This document shows, piece by piece, positions 51,671 through 61,512 of a stretch of 64,000 nt of DNA. Where the stretch lies: the NCBI RefSeq assembly GCF_022605525.1, contig NZ_JAKQYJ010000001.1:310001-374000 (forward strand), given 5' to 3'. The first letter of the stretch is position 1. Every line of letters starts with the position of its first letter. The notes under the pieces were generated by a model. That model saw only the letters and a list, made by a program, of their open reading frames with translations, was not told where the DNA came from and made no database searches. The position numbers and the translations under genes are program-made. This DNA is from Porphyrobacter sp. GA68. GTDB taxonomy: Bacteria > Pseudomonadota > Alphaproteobacteria > Sphingomonadales > Sphingomonadaceae.

Positions 51671-53254
51671 CTACTTTTGGCTGCTGAGGGTCCGAAACGC
51701 GCGCGGCGTTTCAATCGGTGACTGGGTTGCCCGCTGGGCATACTCATCGCGCAGTTTGCGCTTGTACAATTTTCCATTCGCCTCGCGCGGGAGTTCGGGG
51801 CGAAAGTCGATCTGCCGGGGCAACTTTATCCGGCTGAGATGAAGCGCCATAAAGCTCAGAAGATCCTGTGCCATCGCCTCGCCAGCGGCGGCGGGATCGG
51901 TCAACTGAACGACCGCTATCACCCGCTCCCCCATTTCGGCGTCGGGAGCACCGATCACCGCAACATCGGCAACGGCAGGATGCGTGACGAGAAGGTTTTC
52001 GATCTCCTGCGGGTAGATGTTGACCCCGCCGGAGATGATCATGTGCGACGCCCGGTCAGTGAGATAGAGAAAGCCGTCCTCGTCCAGATAGCCGATGTCG
52101 CCCAGCGTGGTCCAACCCCGGGGGTGAGTCACCTCCGCCGTCTTGGCAGGATCGTTGTGGTATTCGAACGGCTGCGGCGCATCCCAGTAAACCAGCCCCG
52201 TCTCGCCCCGTGGCAGTTCGGCACCGCTATCCGGATCGCAAATATGCAGGGCGCCGTAGATGGGGCGCCCGACCGTTCCGGGATGTTCCAGCCATTCCTC
52301 GCTGGTGGCGAGAGTTAGGCCATTCCCTTCCGATCCAGCGTAGTATTCAAAGATGATCGGCCCCCACCAGTCGATCATCGCCCGCTTCACGTCGGGCGGA
52401 CAGGGCGCCGCGGCATGCACCGCCCGCTGGTGCGAGGACAGGTCGTATCTGCTGCGCACCTCCTCGGGTAGCTTCAGCATCCGCACGAAGTGGGTCGGCA
52501 CCCACTGGCTCGAGTTGACGCGGTGGCGTTCGATCGCCTGCAAAGCGCCTTCGGGGTCGAACCGCTCCATCACGACAACCGTGCCGCCCAGCCGATGCAC
52601 CGTCATGGCCCAACGCAGGGGCGCGGCATGGTAGAGCGGCCCCGGAGACAGGTATACGCAAGTGCCGTCAGCCGGGAAGCGGAACCCGCCCGCCACCAAC
52701 ATCACGAGCGGGTTGGCGGCCATAGGATCGGGGTCCGGAGGCGCGGCAGGCTTGATGCCCTTTGGCCGGCCGGTGGTTCCGGACGAGTAGAGCATGTCGT
52801 AGCCCGCCTGCTGGTCCGCAATCGGTTCGGCGGACTGCGCCGCCAGAACGGCCGCGGCGTCGTGTTCGCCACCGTCGTCGAAAACCAGCACCCGCAAATC
52901 CGGCAACGCCTCGCGCAACTGCATGAGAAGCGGCGCGAAACGGGCGGAGGAGACCAGCACCTTGGCACCGCTGTCTGTCAGAATGTAAGCCGTTTCCTCC
53001 GCCGTCAGATGGGTTGAGATCGGCACCAGCACGGTGCCCGAACGCTGCGATCCCCAGGCGAGTGGCAGATACTCCATCCGGTTTTCCAGCAGTATGCCGA
53101 CCGTGTGACCTGGCTTGAGGTCGTTTGCCCGGAGCCACTGGGCGAACCGGTTGGCGACTTTGTCAAGTTCGGCATAGGTCATCGTGTCGCCCGAAGGCGC
53201 CATGATGATCGCCGGGTGGTCCGGGCGAGTGGCGGCGTGCTGGATTGGGTGCAT
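51671..53254 (-). CDS. Acyl-CoA synthetase (AMP-dependent ligase)
   Basis: The 527-residue adenylate-forming enzyme has the P-loop-like motif MLYSSGTTGRPKGIKP, core motif FEYYAGSEGNGLTLATSEEW, the hinge/AMP motif WTTLGDIGYLDEDGFLYLTD, and the catalytic lysine region LPREANGKLYKRKLRDEY. It should activate a carboxylate as an acyl-AMP and then acyl-CoA. The chain length or type of acid cannot be told. GGAGAT is five bases before the ATG. It is a single gene. Confidence 0.92.
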   Translation of the reverse strand: MHPIQHAATRPDHPAIIMAPSGDTMTYAELDKVANRFAQWLRANDLKPGHTVGILLENRMEYLPLAWGSQRSGTVLVPISTHLTAEETAYILTDSGAKVLVSSARFAPLLMQLREALPDLRVLVFDDGGEHDAAAVLAAQSAEPIADQQAGYDMLYSSGTTGRPKGIKPAAPPDPDPMAANPLVMLVAGGFRFPADGTCVYLSPGPLYHAAPLRWAMTVHRLGGTVVVMERFDPEGALQAIERHRVNSSQWVPTHFVRMLKLPEEVRSRYDLSSHQRAVHAAAPCPPDVKRAMIDWWGPIIFEYYAGSEGNGLTLATSEEWLEHPGTVGRPIYGALHICDPDSGAELPRGETGLVYWDAPQPFEYHNDPAKTAEVTHPRGWTTLGDIGYLDEDGFLYLTDRASHMIISGGVNIYPQEIENLLVTHPAVADVAVIGAPDAEMGERVIAVVQLTDPAAAGEAMAQDLLSFMALHLSRIKLPRQIDFRPELPREANGKLYKRKLRDEYAQRATQSPIETPRAFRTLSSQK

Positions 53255-53335
53255 CGTGATCTCCCGTGGGCTGCGACGTCTGGCGCGCCGCTGCTGTCAG
53301 TTGATCAATGTACCCGGCGAGCCGGTCCGCTCAAC

Positions 53336-53365
53336 AAAAAACGGCCCCGCTGGACAGCGGAGCCG
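53336..53365 (-). terminator. Intrinsic terminator after M23 peptidase
   Basis: On the minus strand a 10-bp stem with one mismatch (53356-53365 with 53342-53351) and a 4-base loop is followed by a run of six T. It lies 48 bases after the M23 stop. Confidence 0.8.
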
Positions 53366-53412
53366 CATGAGGCAGCCAAGGCTTACGCGAATGACCCGCG
53401 CTGCCGTGCCCC

Positions 53413-54150
53413 TTACTGAGGCCCGCCCTTCGGTCCATTTTCATCGACCACCAGGGCAAACTGCCGCTGCGTGTCGGTTTCGGCCATGTAGGGAAGCGGG
53501 TTGACCGGTGCGCCGGCGATGCGGACTTCATAGTGAAGATGGGGGCCGGTGGAACGGCCGGTCGAACCGACGTAGCCGATAAGCTGACCCTTGGTGACGC
53601 GGACGCCATCCGGCACCGCAATCTGGGACAGGTGCGCATAGCGGGTCTGCATGTCACCGCCGTGCTCGATCTGAACGTAATTGCCATAGCTGCCGAAAAA
53701 CTTGGCCATGCTGACCACGCCATCGGCTGTCGCATAGACCGGTGTGCCGGTCGGCGCTGCCAGGTCGATGCCGTGATGTTCGCGCCGCCCGCCAAGCACC
53801 GGGTGCGTGCGCATCCCGAACCTGCTGGTAAGCCGGGCATCGCCCAGCGGCATCCCCGACGGCACGGCGATCGCCGGAAGATGGCTTTGCGGCGACCGGG
53901 CGTTGCCGTTGCGGTCAAGCGCGCGCCACTGGGCGTAAAGCTGCCGGTATTGCGCGTCTCCATCACCGATTACGGTTGGGGAAGCGTCTTCGTTGAGCAT
54001 CGGGGTTGTGGCGACCATCAGGGTGCCGGTGGCCTGGCTGGAAACCGGCGCGCTGTCTGCCGAAGCAGGAGCCGCAGCAAGCGAGCCGAACATCGCAAAC
54101 AATGCGTAAAGCGCGCGCGTACGTCCGCTTCTGCGTGTGCTGGATACCAT
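53413..54150 (-). CDS. M23 family metallopeptidase, secreted
   Basis: The 245-residue protein has a signal peptide (ALYALFAMFGSLAAAPASAD) and a C-terminal M23/LytM domain: TSRFGMRTHPVLGGRREHHG, then GIDLAAPTGTPVYATADGVV, and STGRSTGPHLHYEVRIAG. All zinc ligands are kept (H, D, HLH), so it is probably an active periplasmic peptidoglycan endopeptidase. It is a single gene with its own terminator. It is distinct from the lipoprotein M23 gene near 3 kb. Confidence 0.9.
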   Translation of the reverse strand: MVSSTRRSGRTRALYALFAMFGSLAAAPASADSAPVSSQATGTLMVATTPMLNEDASPTVIGDGDAQYRQLYAQWRALDRNGNARSPQSHLPAIAVPSGMPLGDARLTSRFGMRTHPVLGGRREHHGIDLAAPTGTPVYATADGVVSMAKFFGSYGNYVQIEHGGDMQTRYAHLSQIAVPDGVRVTKGQLIGYVGSTGRSTGPHLHYEVRIAGAPVNPLPYMAETDTQRQFALVVDENGPKGGPQ

Positions 54151-54463
54151 GCGAACCCGTCCCTTTTGTTCAAGGCGCCCCGCAGCGCCCAGATCCCGAA
54201 AAAATGCCGCCGGTAAGCGGCTGAAAACTTTTATCTACAAAGCGGGAACCAACTTCCTGCTCCGCTGTTTGAGGGGTTAAGCATGGGCCTGTGCAGTGTG
54301 GCAACAGCCAACCGTGTCAGTCGGGACGAACCGATACTGCCCCGCGCCGAATTGAAGCGGCGCCCGTTTCTGCAGATGTTCAGCCGGGCGTTTCCTAACA
54401 GCTTCTTAATTCGCCTACTTGTTTGTTCCCCGTTTGGCCCAGTCACAGCATGACTCGGCGGTT
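54151..54463. other. Intergenic region, no gene seen
   Basis: This 313-base stretch separates the M23 gene start from the peroxiredoxin stop. It is lower in GC than its surroundings. It holds a 6-bp palindrome with an 8-base loop (GCGCCG/CGGCGC, 54344-54363) without a T tract. I see no coding region or known RNA. Confidence 0.5.
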
Positions 54464-54955
54464 CTAAGCTTTTGAGTGAAGAGCCCGCGCGGCGGCGAGG
54501 ACTTCGGCGGCATGCCCTTTCACCTTCACTTTTAACCACGTCCGCACAATTCGTCCCGCTCCATCGACAAGAAAGGTCGTGCGCGACATGCCCTTGTATG
54601 TTTTGCCATACATCGACTTATCAACCCAGATGCCGAGCGCGTCCGCCAGCCCGGGTTCCGCCAGATCGCTGGCAAGCGGCACAGCCAACCCATGCTTCGC
54701 AATGAATTTGCGGTGACGATCGGCAGGGTCCTTGCTGATGCCAAGCAAGGTCACACCGATCTCATCAAATTCCGGCCTGAGGTCGGAGAAATCCCTTGCC
54801 TCGCTGGTGCAACCGGGCGTGTCGTCCTTGGGGTAGAAGAACAATACCGCCGGCCTGCCGGCAAAATCATGGAGGGTGAGCACCCCGCCCTCCGGCGTCG
54901 CCAAGGAAAACTGCGGCAGCAGGTCGCCTTCGCCAATCGATCCTTCGTCGGTCAT
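54464..54955 (-). CDS. bcp: Thioredoxin-dependent peroxiredoxin, Bcp type
   Basis: The 163-residue protein has the Bcp/PrxQ signature: AVLFFYPKDDTPGCTSEARDF with the peroxidatic cysteine, and no second cysteine five residues on, so it is a 1-Cys-like or atypical form. Other markers are ISKDPADRHRKFIAKHGL and GMSRTTFLVDGAGRIVRTW. It reduces peroxides using thioredoxin. Its ATG overlaps the glnE stop by four bases. Confidence 0.92.
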   Translation of the reverse strand: MTDEGSIGEGDLLPQFSLATPEGGVLTLHDFAGRPAVLFFYPKDDTPGCTSEARDFSDLRPEFDEIGVTLLGISKDPADRHRKFIAKHGLAVPLASDLAEPGLADALGIWVDKSMYGKTYKGMSRTTFLVDGAGRIVRTWLKVKVKGHAAEVLAAARALHSKA

Positions 54956-57606
54956 GTCACTTCCAGCTCCTCCTCAAAGACGCGCTGCCACTCGCTCGCC
55001 ACGAGCGTGCGCACTGCGGTGATCTGCCCGAGCAGCGTGCGATAATCCTCCAGTCCGCAGCTGCGCGCCAGCACTTTGGCCGCTGCCGGGTGCGGCTCCT
55101 TAAGGTCAGGAGCCAGCAGCCGGGCCGCTATGAGCAACCGGTTCAGGAAAGCGTGCGCCAGCCGCACCTCGGGCGCGAGCAGTTCACGCTGCGACAGCTT
55201 GCGGAGCGCCCGGTCCAGAACCGGGTCGAACCAATTGCCCGCACGCAGCTGCAGATAGTGGGCCATGAACTCCAGGTCGACCAATCCACCGCGCAGCAGC
55301 TTGGCGTCGAGCGGCCCGGCAGGCGGCTTATGTGCCGCCATATCGGCCCGCATCGAGAGAATGTCGGCCCGCAGGGTGACGGGATCACGCTTTCGGCGCA
55401 GAACCTGCCCGATCACTTCGCGCACCGCTCCTCGGGCCGCCGGGCTGCCTGCCACCACGCGGGCACGGGTCAGCGCCATGTGCTCCCAGGTCCATGCCTC
55501 CTCAAGCTGATAGCGCGTGAAGCCGTCGAGACTGGTGGCAAGCGGCCCCTTGTATCCCTGAGGGCGCAGTCTTGTATCCACCTCGTACAGCGCGCCTTCC
55601 GCGGTGGGAACGGACAAGGCTGCGCTGACGCGCGGCGCGAGCCGGTTGAAATAAAGCGTCGCCCCCAGCGGGCGACCGCCATCCGACTCGGCATCAATGG
55701 TGCCGGTGAACAGGTAAACGAGGTCGAGATCGGATGCGTGGGTCAGCAATTCGCCGCCTAACCGGCCAAGCGCCAGCACGACCAGTTCGCCCCCCGCAAT
55801 CCGTCCATGCGCCGCTGCGAACTGCTCTGTGGCTGCTTCATAGGCCACTTGCAGCCCGGCCTCGGCCAGCCGTGCCAGAGCGGCGCCTATGGCAAGGGGA
55901 TCATTCGCTCCTTCAATAACCTGCACACCCAGCGCAAACCGCACCTCGCCAGTGACAATGCGGATGGCATCTAGTCGGGCTTCGTAGCTGTTACCGCGTG
56001 CCGCGCGCCGCATGCGCGCAGCCAGTTCCGCGGCAGTGCCGGGCAGGTCGAAGGCGCTGCGGTCGATCAGGGCGTCGAGCAGTTCCGGGCGGCGCCCCAG
56101 TCGGTCGGCCAGCGGTGGGGCAAGCGCAAGGATATCCGTGAGCAACTGAAACAGCGCTGGCCGTGCCTGTAGCAAGCGGAACGTGTTGATCGCGGTCGGC
56201 AGCCGCTCGAGGATGGCCGCCATGCGAGACGTCGCGGCCAGCGGGTCGGGCGCGGCCAGAAGAGCCGCGGTCAGTCGCGGCCGTACCGCATCGAACGCCT
56301 GCGCAGCGGCTTCCGATCGCAAGGCGCGGAACCGACCTCCGTTCCAGCCGGCCACGGCGCCCGCAATACCATGCGGATCGGCTGGCGCCGGCCTGGCATG
56401 CTCCTCCTGTCCCTCCGCCAGCAAGGCGTCGTAGCACTCGGCAACAGGCGCGCAGATGTCCCGCAGATGGGCCAGGAACGCCGCACCGTCCGACCAGCCG
56501 CCCAGACGCGCGACATTGTCCAGCGCCGGCCCTTCCGGCAGAGTGTGCGTCTGCCGGTCGTCCACCATCTGCAGCCGATGCTCCACCGTTCTCAGCGCCT
56601 CGTAGCTGGCTGACAGCCTCCGGGCCGTGTCAGTGGAAATGATCGTCGCTTCCGCCAGGCTGACAAGCGCGTCCAGGGTGTTTCCGACGCGCAGGGAAGG
56701 ATTGCGCCCACCATGGATCATCTGGTGGGTCTGCACGAAGAACTCTATTTCCCGGATACCCCCCCGGCCAAGCTTAACATCATAGCCCGGTGCGGGCGTA
56801 ACGGGACCGCTCTGCCGGTCGCGGATGCGCCGGGTCAGGCGACGCACCTCGTCGATGGTGCCAAAGTCAAGCGAGCGGCGCCAGACGAAGCTGTCGATGG
56901 CGCGGAGAAAATCCTCTCCGCGCCGCAAGTCCCCTGCGGCCGCACGCGCGCGGATGAAAGCGGCGCGCTCCCATGTCAGGGCGCTTCCTTCGTAGTGCGA
57001 GAGGGCGGCATCGAACGGCAGGGCCAGCGGCGTCACCTCGCTTTGCGGGCGGAGCCGCAGATCCACGCGGAACACGTAACCTTCCGCCGTATTGGCCGAC
57101 AGCAACTGCACGATGTCGCGGGCATACCGCTGCGCCGCGTCGGCGGGAGCGTCCCGTTCGCGGCGCGGCAGCGTTACGGGGTCGTACAGCAGGATCGGGT
57201 CAATGTCGGAGGAATAATTCAGCTCCCGGCTGCCATGCTTGCCAAGCGCAAGTGCGGTGAACCCCTGCGCAGCGGCATTGGGTGCGCGTTTCGCAATGAC
57301 CGCCGCGATGGCGCGATCCAGCGCCTGATCGGCGAAGGCACTCAGTTCCTCCATGACCCTGCCCAGCGGAAAAGCCGCCGCCAGGTCCGCGATACCCAGC
57401 GCCAGCGCCAATGCACTGCGCTCGCGCCGCAGGGCGATGGCGGTATCCGGGGCGCCGGCACCTGCGGCATGGGCCGCCCTCAGCGCCGCCTCGGCCTCTC
57501 CTGCCCGCAACAGCGCGGCAATTGCTGGGAACCGGGCAAGCTGCCGGGCGAGGAACGGCGCGTGCCGCTCGGCCCGCGCGATCGCATCCTGCCAATTCGC
57601 CGCCAT
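54952..57606 (-). CDS. glnE: Glutamine synthetase adenylyltransferase
   Basis: The bifunctional GlnE adds and removes AMP on glutamine synthetase according to PII state. The 884-residue protein has two nucleotidyltransferase domains with the GSxxxxxxxDxD-like motifs ALGKHGSRELNYSSDIDPI and ALGRLGGELLTHASDLDLVY, RIRDRQSGPVTPAPGYDVKL after the first, and the second helical part ending RTLVASEWQRVFEEELEV. The start at 57606 (MAANWQDAIARAERHAPFL) fits the family; upstream codons look non-conserved. It overlaps bcp by four bases. Confidence 0.95.
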   Translation of the reverse strand: MAANWQDAIARAERHAPFLARQLARFPAIAALLRAGEAEAALRAAHAAGAGAPDTAIALRRERSALALALGIADLAAAFPLGRVMEELSAFADQALDRAIAAVIAKRAPNAAAQGFTALALGKHGSRELNYSSDIDPILLYDPVTLPRRERDAPADAAQRYARDIVQLLSANTAEGYVFRVDLRLRPQSEVTPLALPFDAALSHYEGSALTWERAAFIRARAAAGDLRRGEDFLRAIDSFVWRRSLDFGTIDEVRRLTRRIRDRQSGPVTPAPGYDVKLGRGGIREIEFFVQTHQMIHGGRNPSLRVGNTLDALVSLAEATIISTDTARRLSASYEALRTVEHRLQMVDDRQTHTLPEGPALDNVARLGGWSDGAAFLAHLRDICAPVAECYDALLAEGQEEHARPAPADPHGIAGAVAGWNGGRFRALRSEAAAQAFDAVRPRLTAALLAAPDPLAATSRMAAILERLPTAINTFRLLQARPALFQLLTDILALAPPLADRLGRRPELLDALIDRSAFDLPGTAAELAARMRRAARGNSYEARLDAIRIVTGEVRFALGVQVIEGANDPLAIGAALARLAEAGLQVAYEAATEQFAAAHGRIAGGELVVLALGRLGGELLTHASDLDLVYLFTGTIDAESDGGRPLGATLYFNRLAPRVSAALSVPTAEGALYEVDTRLRPQGYKGPLATSLDGFTRYQLEEAWTWEHMALTRARVVAGSPAARGAVREVIGQVLRRKRDPVTLRADILSMRADMAAHKPPAGPLDAKLLRGGLVDLEFMAHYLQLRAGNWFDPVLDRALRKLSQRELLAPEVRLAHAFLNRLLIAARLLAPDLKEPHPAAAKVLARSCGLEDYRTLLGQITAVRTLVASEWQRVFEEELEVT

Positions 57607-57717
57607 GCTGGCGCACCTGCGCCGATCACCTTCTTCACGCAAGGGGTGTTCAGCTTGCTTTCACGGTGGCCGGCTGCAAAGAATGGCGCAACCTGTCGGA
57701 TACCGGAGACCACCACC

Positions 57718-59409
57718 TTGAAATACCACAACCCCATCGCCGCTGCGCCGGCGCTTCTTCTGGCAGCCTGCGTTTCCACTCCGGCTCAGGACACCGCAGG
57801 CCTCGACATCCCAGCCGTCAGCGCGCCGGGTGACATCAGCCGAGAAACCATGGTGGAAGTAACCCGCACGCTGTCCTCCGACGAGTTCGAAGGACGCGCG
57901 CCCGGCACACCGGGAGAGGAAAAGACGGTCAATTACCTCATCGAGCAGTTCCGCGCAGCGGGGCTGCAGCCGGGCAACAACGGTTCCTGGGTACAGGAAG
58001 TGCCGCTGGTCGAGATCACCGGCAAGAATTACGCGCCGCTCACGGTCAGTGGCGCTAACGCCAATCTCAGCTTCAACTTTGCAAGCCAATGGGTCGGCGT
58101 CACTTACCGGGAGGATCAGCAGACCCGGCTGGACACCAGCGAACTGGTATTCGTCGGGTACGGCATCAACGCGCCAGAGCGCGGCTGGAACGATTACGAA
58201 GGGGTCGACATGCGCGGCAAGACCGCCGTGATCCTGGTGAATGATCCCGATTACGAGATGGAAACGCTGGACGGTCCATTCGGCGGGCGGGCGATGACTT
58301 ACTACGGCCGCTGGACCTACAAGTTCGAGGAAGCCGCGCGGCAGGGTGCGGCCGGCGCGCTCATCGTGCACGACACCTTTCCGGCGGCGTATGGCTGGAA
58401 TGTGGTGGAATCCTCCTGGTCCGGGCCGCAGGCCCATGCGCAGCGCGGCCCTGATGCGCCGCGGCTCACCCAGGTGAACGGCTGGGTGCAAAAGGATGTG
58501 GCGCAGGCGATCATGCAGGCCGCCGGACGCGATCTGGCGCAGCTTTCTGCGCAGGCGAAGCAACGCGGGTTCAAGGCCGTGCCGCTGGGCCTCGCGGCCT
58601 CCACCTCCTTCGAAAACGACATCCGCCGGTTCCAGTCGCGCAACGTCATCGCCATGCTGCCCGGCACCACGCGGCCGGACGAGGTGGTGATGCACACAGC
58701 GCACTGGGATCACCTGGGTATCTGCACGCCGGATGAAACGGGCGACAACATCTGCAACGGGGCGGTGGACAACGCGACCGGAACGGCGGCGCTGGTGGCA
58801 CTGGGAGCCGCTCACCGCCGCGCAGGCCCGACCGAACGTACCCAGGTTTTCCTGGCCGTGACGGCCGAAGAGTCCGGACTGCTGGGCGCGGATTATTACG
58901 CCGCCAATCCCGTGTTCCCGCTGTCCAAGACCGTGGGCGGCATCAACATGGACGCGTTCCAGGTTGCCGGACCGGCGCGTGACGTGACGGTGGTCGGCGG
59001 CGGCAAGAGCCAGCTGGACGCATTCCTCGATGCCGCGCTGCGGCAGGTCGGCCGTGTTGCGACACCCGAAGCATCGCCGCAGAACGGCTACTACTACCGG
59101 TCCGACCATTTCGCCTTCGCCAAGCGGGGCGTGCCGTTCCTGTACGTGGACGGCGGGGAAGACCTGATCGATGGCGGACGCGCGGCTGGTGCGCGGGTGG
59201 CAGCGGATTACACGCAGAACCGCTATCACGGGCCCAAGGACGAGTTCGATCCCAATTGGGACTGGTCCGGGGTCATGGCCGACCTGCAACTGTTCTATCG
59301 CATCGGCCGGAAGCTGGGTAATTCGACAAGTTGGCCCAACTGGGTCGAAGGTGACGAATTCCGCGCAATCCGGGATCGCAGCTGCGCGGCCGATCCGGGC
59401 GGCTGCTGA
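57718..59409 (+). CDS. M28-family metallopeptidase, lipoprotein
   Basis: The 563-residue protein starts at a TTG at 57718 (GGAGA eight bases upstream); the frame is open far upstream only as a shadow of glnE. The signal peptide ends with the lipobox LLLAACV. A PA-like insert (~150-290, with GADYYA outside it) precedes the M28 zinc peptidase: VVMHTAHWDHLGICTPDE, GAVDNATGTAALVALGA, VTAEESGLLGADYYAANP, MDAFQVAG and YYYRSDHFAFAKRGVPFLYV. The zinc ligands and catalytic Glu are intact. It is a surface or periplasmic aminopeptidase-type enzyme. Confidence 0.88.
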   Translation: MKYHNPIAAAPALLLAACVSTPAQDTAGLDIPAVSAPGDISRETMVEVTRTLSSDEFEGRAPGTPGEEKTVNYLIEQFRAAGLQPGNNGSWVQEVPLVEITGKNYAPLTVSGANANLSFNFASQWVGVTYREDQQTRLDTSELVFVGYGINAPERGWNDYEGVDMRGKTAVILVNDPDYEMETLDGPFGGRAMTYYGRWTYKFEEAARQGAAGALIVHDTFPAAYGWNVVESSWSGPQAHAQRGPDAPRLTQVNGWVQKDVAQAIMQAAGRDLAQLSAQAKQRGFKAVPLGLAASTSFENDIRRFQSRNVIAMLPGTTRPDEVVMHTAHWDHLGICTPDETGDNICNGAVDNATGTAALVALGAAHRRAGPTERTQVFLAVTAEESGLLGADYYAANPVFPLSKTVGGINMDAFQVAGPARDVTVVGGGKSQLDAFLDAALRQVGRVATPEASPQNGYYYRSDHFAFAKRGVPFLYVDGGEDLIDGGRAAGARVAADYTQNRYHGPKDEFDPNWDWSGVMADLQLFYRIGRKLGNSTSWPNWVEGDEFRAIRDRSCAADPGGC

Positions 59410-59421
59410 TCGGCGCGTCCG

Positions 59422-60399
59422 GTGACTGTGTCGATGCCGCCTGAATGGGCGCCGCAGGAATGGTTGTGGATCGGCTTTCCCCATGCGGCGGACGAGTGGC
59501 CGGGATTCCTGTCCCGCGCGCAGGAACAGATCGCCGCCTTCGCCAACGCGGTGGCGGAAACCGGGCAGGAGGTCCGCCTGCTGGTCCGCGACGCCGCCAA
59601 CGAAGCGCGGGCGCGCTCGCTGGTCAGCGGCGCGGTAAAGCTGGAACGGCGGGAATACGGCGACATCTGGTTGCGCGACACCGGGCCGCTGGTCGTGCGT
59701 GGCCGACACGGGCTGGAGGCGCGGCGGTTCGGCTTCAACGGCTGGGGCGGCAAGTACCTGATGCCCGGGGACGAGACGGTGGGTGCACAGCTGGCAGAGG
59801 ACGCGGGGCTGCCGCTGCGGATAGCCGATTGGGTGCTGGAAGGCGGCGCGATCGACGGTGACGGGACCGGGCTGGTGCTGACCACGGAGGAATGCCTGCT
59901 CAACCCCAACCGCAATCCGCAGCTTTCACGCGCCGACATAGAGAGGCGGTTGGCCGACGATCTGGGCTTTGATCGCGTATGCTGGCTGGGACGCGGACTG
60001 GTGAACGATCACACGGACGGGCATGTCGACAATCTCGCCCGGTTTGTCGCACCGGGCGAGATCGTGTTGGCCGAGGCCGCTGGCGCAGATGATCCCAACG
60101 CCGCCATCTATGCCGATGCGAAACAGCGGGCCGAGGAGTTCGGTTTGCGGGTGCATCCGATTCCGTCGCCAGGCCTCGTCACCCGGGGCGATCAGGTTGA
60201 GCCGGCGAGCTATGCCAACTTTGCCATCACCACCCATCTGGTGGTGGTGCCGACCTTCGGGTCGGTTCAGGATGCGGACGCGGTGACTGCGATTGGCGAT
60301 CTGTTTACCGATCGCGCCGCCATCGGCATCCCGGCCGACGCCGTGCTGGCGGGCGGCGGGGGCTTCCACTGCGCCAGCCAGCAGATGCCTGCCGCCTGA
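59422..60399 (+). CDS. aguA: Agmatine deiminase (peptidyl-arginine-deiminase family)
   Basis: The 325-residue protein is in the guanidino-modifying superfamily: MPPEWAPQEWLWIGFPHAAD, DIWLRDTGPLVVRGRHG, GFNGWGGKYLMPGDETV, NDHTDGHVDNLARFVAPGE with the catalytic His and Asp, and the nucleophile Cys in AGGGGFHCASQQMPA. It should hydrolyse agmatine to N-carbamoylputrescine in polyamine synthesis. The family often has GGGN before the catalytic region; here it is GGGG. Starts are possible at 59422, 59428 (GTG) and 59434 (ATG). No other polyamine gene lies nearby. Confidence 0.9.
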   Translation: MTVSMPPEWAPQEWLWIGFPHAADEWPGFLSRAQEQIAAFANAVAETGQEVRLLVRDAANEARARSLVSGAVKLERREYGDIWLRDTGPLVVRGRHGLEARRFGFNGWGGKYLMPGDETVGAQLAEDAGLPLRIADWVLEGGAIDGDGTGLVLTTEECLLNPNRNPQLSRADIERRLADDLGFDRVCWLGRGLVNDHTDGHVDNLARFVAPGEIVLAEAAGADDPNAAIYADAKQRAEEFGLRVHPIPSPGLVTRGDQVEPASYANFAITTHLVVVPTFGSVQDADAVTAIGDLFTDRAAIGIPADAVLAGGGGFHCASQQMPAA

Positions 60400-60466
60400 T
60401 TACGCAGGGCGGCAATGGGCTGGCGGCATTTACGCTTTCTTAACACTTCCCCTCCAATTTGGTGCA

Positions 60467-60604
60467 ATGAGCAAAGCCATCGCACTGGTCCGGGCAAGCG
60501 CCCCAGTCCGGATTAACCCGGCAGAAGGTCTGCGCGCACTGCTGGTGTGGTCTTGCGGGCTGGCACTGCTGGCCGCGGGGCCGCTCCTCCCCTCGCTAGG
60601 CTAG
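60467..60604 (+). CDS. Possible small membrane protein
   Basis: This 45-residue frame encodes MSKAIALVRASAPVRINPAE then a hydrophobic segment (LLVWSCGLALLAAGPLLPSL). It overlaps the convergent exporter gene by nine bases. No strong ribosome site is seen. It fills the gap between the two genes and looks like a single-pass membrane peptide, but conservation has not been tested. Confidence 0.35.
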   Translation: MSKAIALVRASAPVRINPAEGLRALLVWSCGLALLAAGPLLPSLG

Positions 60605-61336
60605 CAGCCGCCACAGGGCAGCGAGCGCTGCCAAGGCCAGAACCAGCCCCACAAAACTGCGCCACAAGCGGTCGCTGACCTTGCCGAACGCGAGGCTGCC
60701 CAGCCAATTGCCCAGCAGCACCAGCGGAAACAGCGCGGCCGCAAGCCAGGCGAGCCGCCACTCCAGCACTCCGATCGCCCAGCCGGAAACCAGGCCCGCC
60801 AGCGCGGCGACGGTGAAGATGAGCAGCATTGACGCTCTCGCCGCCGCACGTGGAATGGCCCGGCCTACATAGTAGGGGATCACCGGCGGTCCTGGCATGC
60901 CGGCAAAGCCGGTCAGCAGCCCGGCCGTGACCCCTGTCACTCCGGTCATGGCGCGTCCCGGAACCGTTGCCGCCCGAACCGGGGTCAGCACGGCCAGGAA
61001 CGAGCCAAGCGCGACCAGCGCAATCAGCAGGCGCGCCAGTTCAGGCGGGGTTGCCGCCAGCAGCATCAGCCCCGGCGCGGTCGCCAGCATTACCCACAGG
61101 CCGATGGTCCACGCGGTCCGTTCCGCGTCTCCGGCAAGCCGGCGCAGTTCGGACAGGCCAATGAACAGGGCCACGAAATTGGCCACCAGCACCGCATCCA
61201 CCGGACTGAGTGCAAGCGCGAGCACCGGCACCAGAATGATTGCAAGGCCGAACCCCGTCAGTCCACGCACGAAGGCGGCCGCAAGGGCGGTCAGACCAGC
61301 AGCCGTCAGCTGCAGCAGAGTATAGTCGAAAAGCAC
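60596..61336 (-). CDS. TauE/SafE family sulfite or sulfonate exporter
   Basis: The 246-residue membrane protein has eight hydrophobic segments in two halves, with the TauE/SafE pattern: FVRGLTGFGLAIILVPVLAL and the second-half repeat GLLTGFAGMPGPPVIPYYVG. Such proteins move sulfite, sulfoacetate or related anions; the substrate is not evident. It is a single gene. The region between its start and the hypothetical gene at 61513 (about 175 bases) has no feature I can support. Confidence 0.9.
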   Translation of the reverse strand: MLFDYTLLQLTAAGLTALAAAFVRGLTGFGLAIILVPVLALALSPVDAVLVANFVALFIGLSELRRLAGDAERTAWTIGLWVMLATAPGLMLLAATPPELARLLIALVALGSFLAVLTPVRAATVPGRAMTGVTGVTAGLLTGFAGMPGPPVIPYYVGRAIPRAAARASMLLIFTVAALAGLVSGWAIGVLEWRLAWLAAALFPLVLLGNWLGSLAFGKVSDRLWRSFVGLVLALAALAALWRLLA

Positions 61337-61512
61337 GGTCGCGAAGGGGCCTCCTGCGGGCCAGTAGGGCCAAACGTCCGTTCGGCCAAGCAGTGCCTAC
61401 TCCAGTGTGGAGATCAGGAGCGATCAATCAGTGAGCGGCGTGCCCTGGGACATCGAGCACACGATCATTGCGTTTTATCGGCAGCGGCAGGACGCAACCC
61501 CCATCGCGGCCG

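Noticed and set aside
56713-57717. Plus-strand extension upstream of the M28 peptidase
   Set aside because: The frame is open but runs antisense to glnE. The lipoprotein signal begins at the TTG at 57718, which has its own ribosome site.
57661-59709. 682-codon open frame on the minus strand
   Set aside because: It is antisense to the M28 peptidase and agmatine deiminase genes, which keep their catalytic residues.
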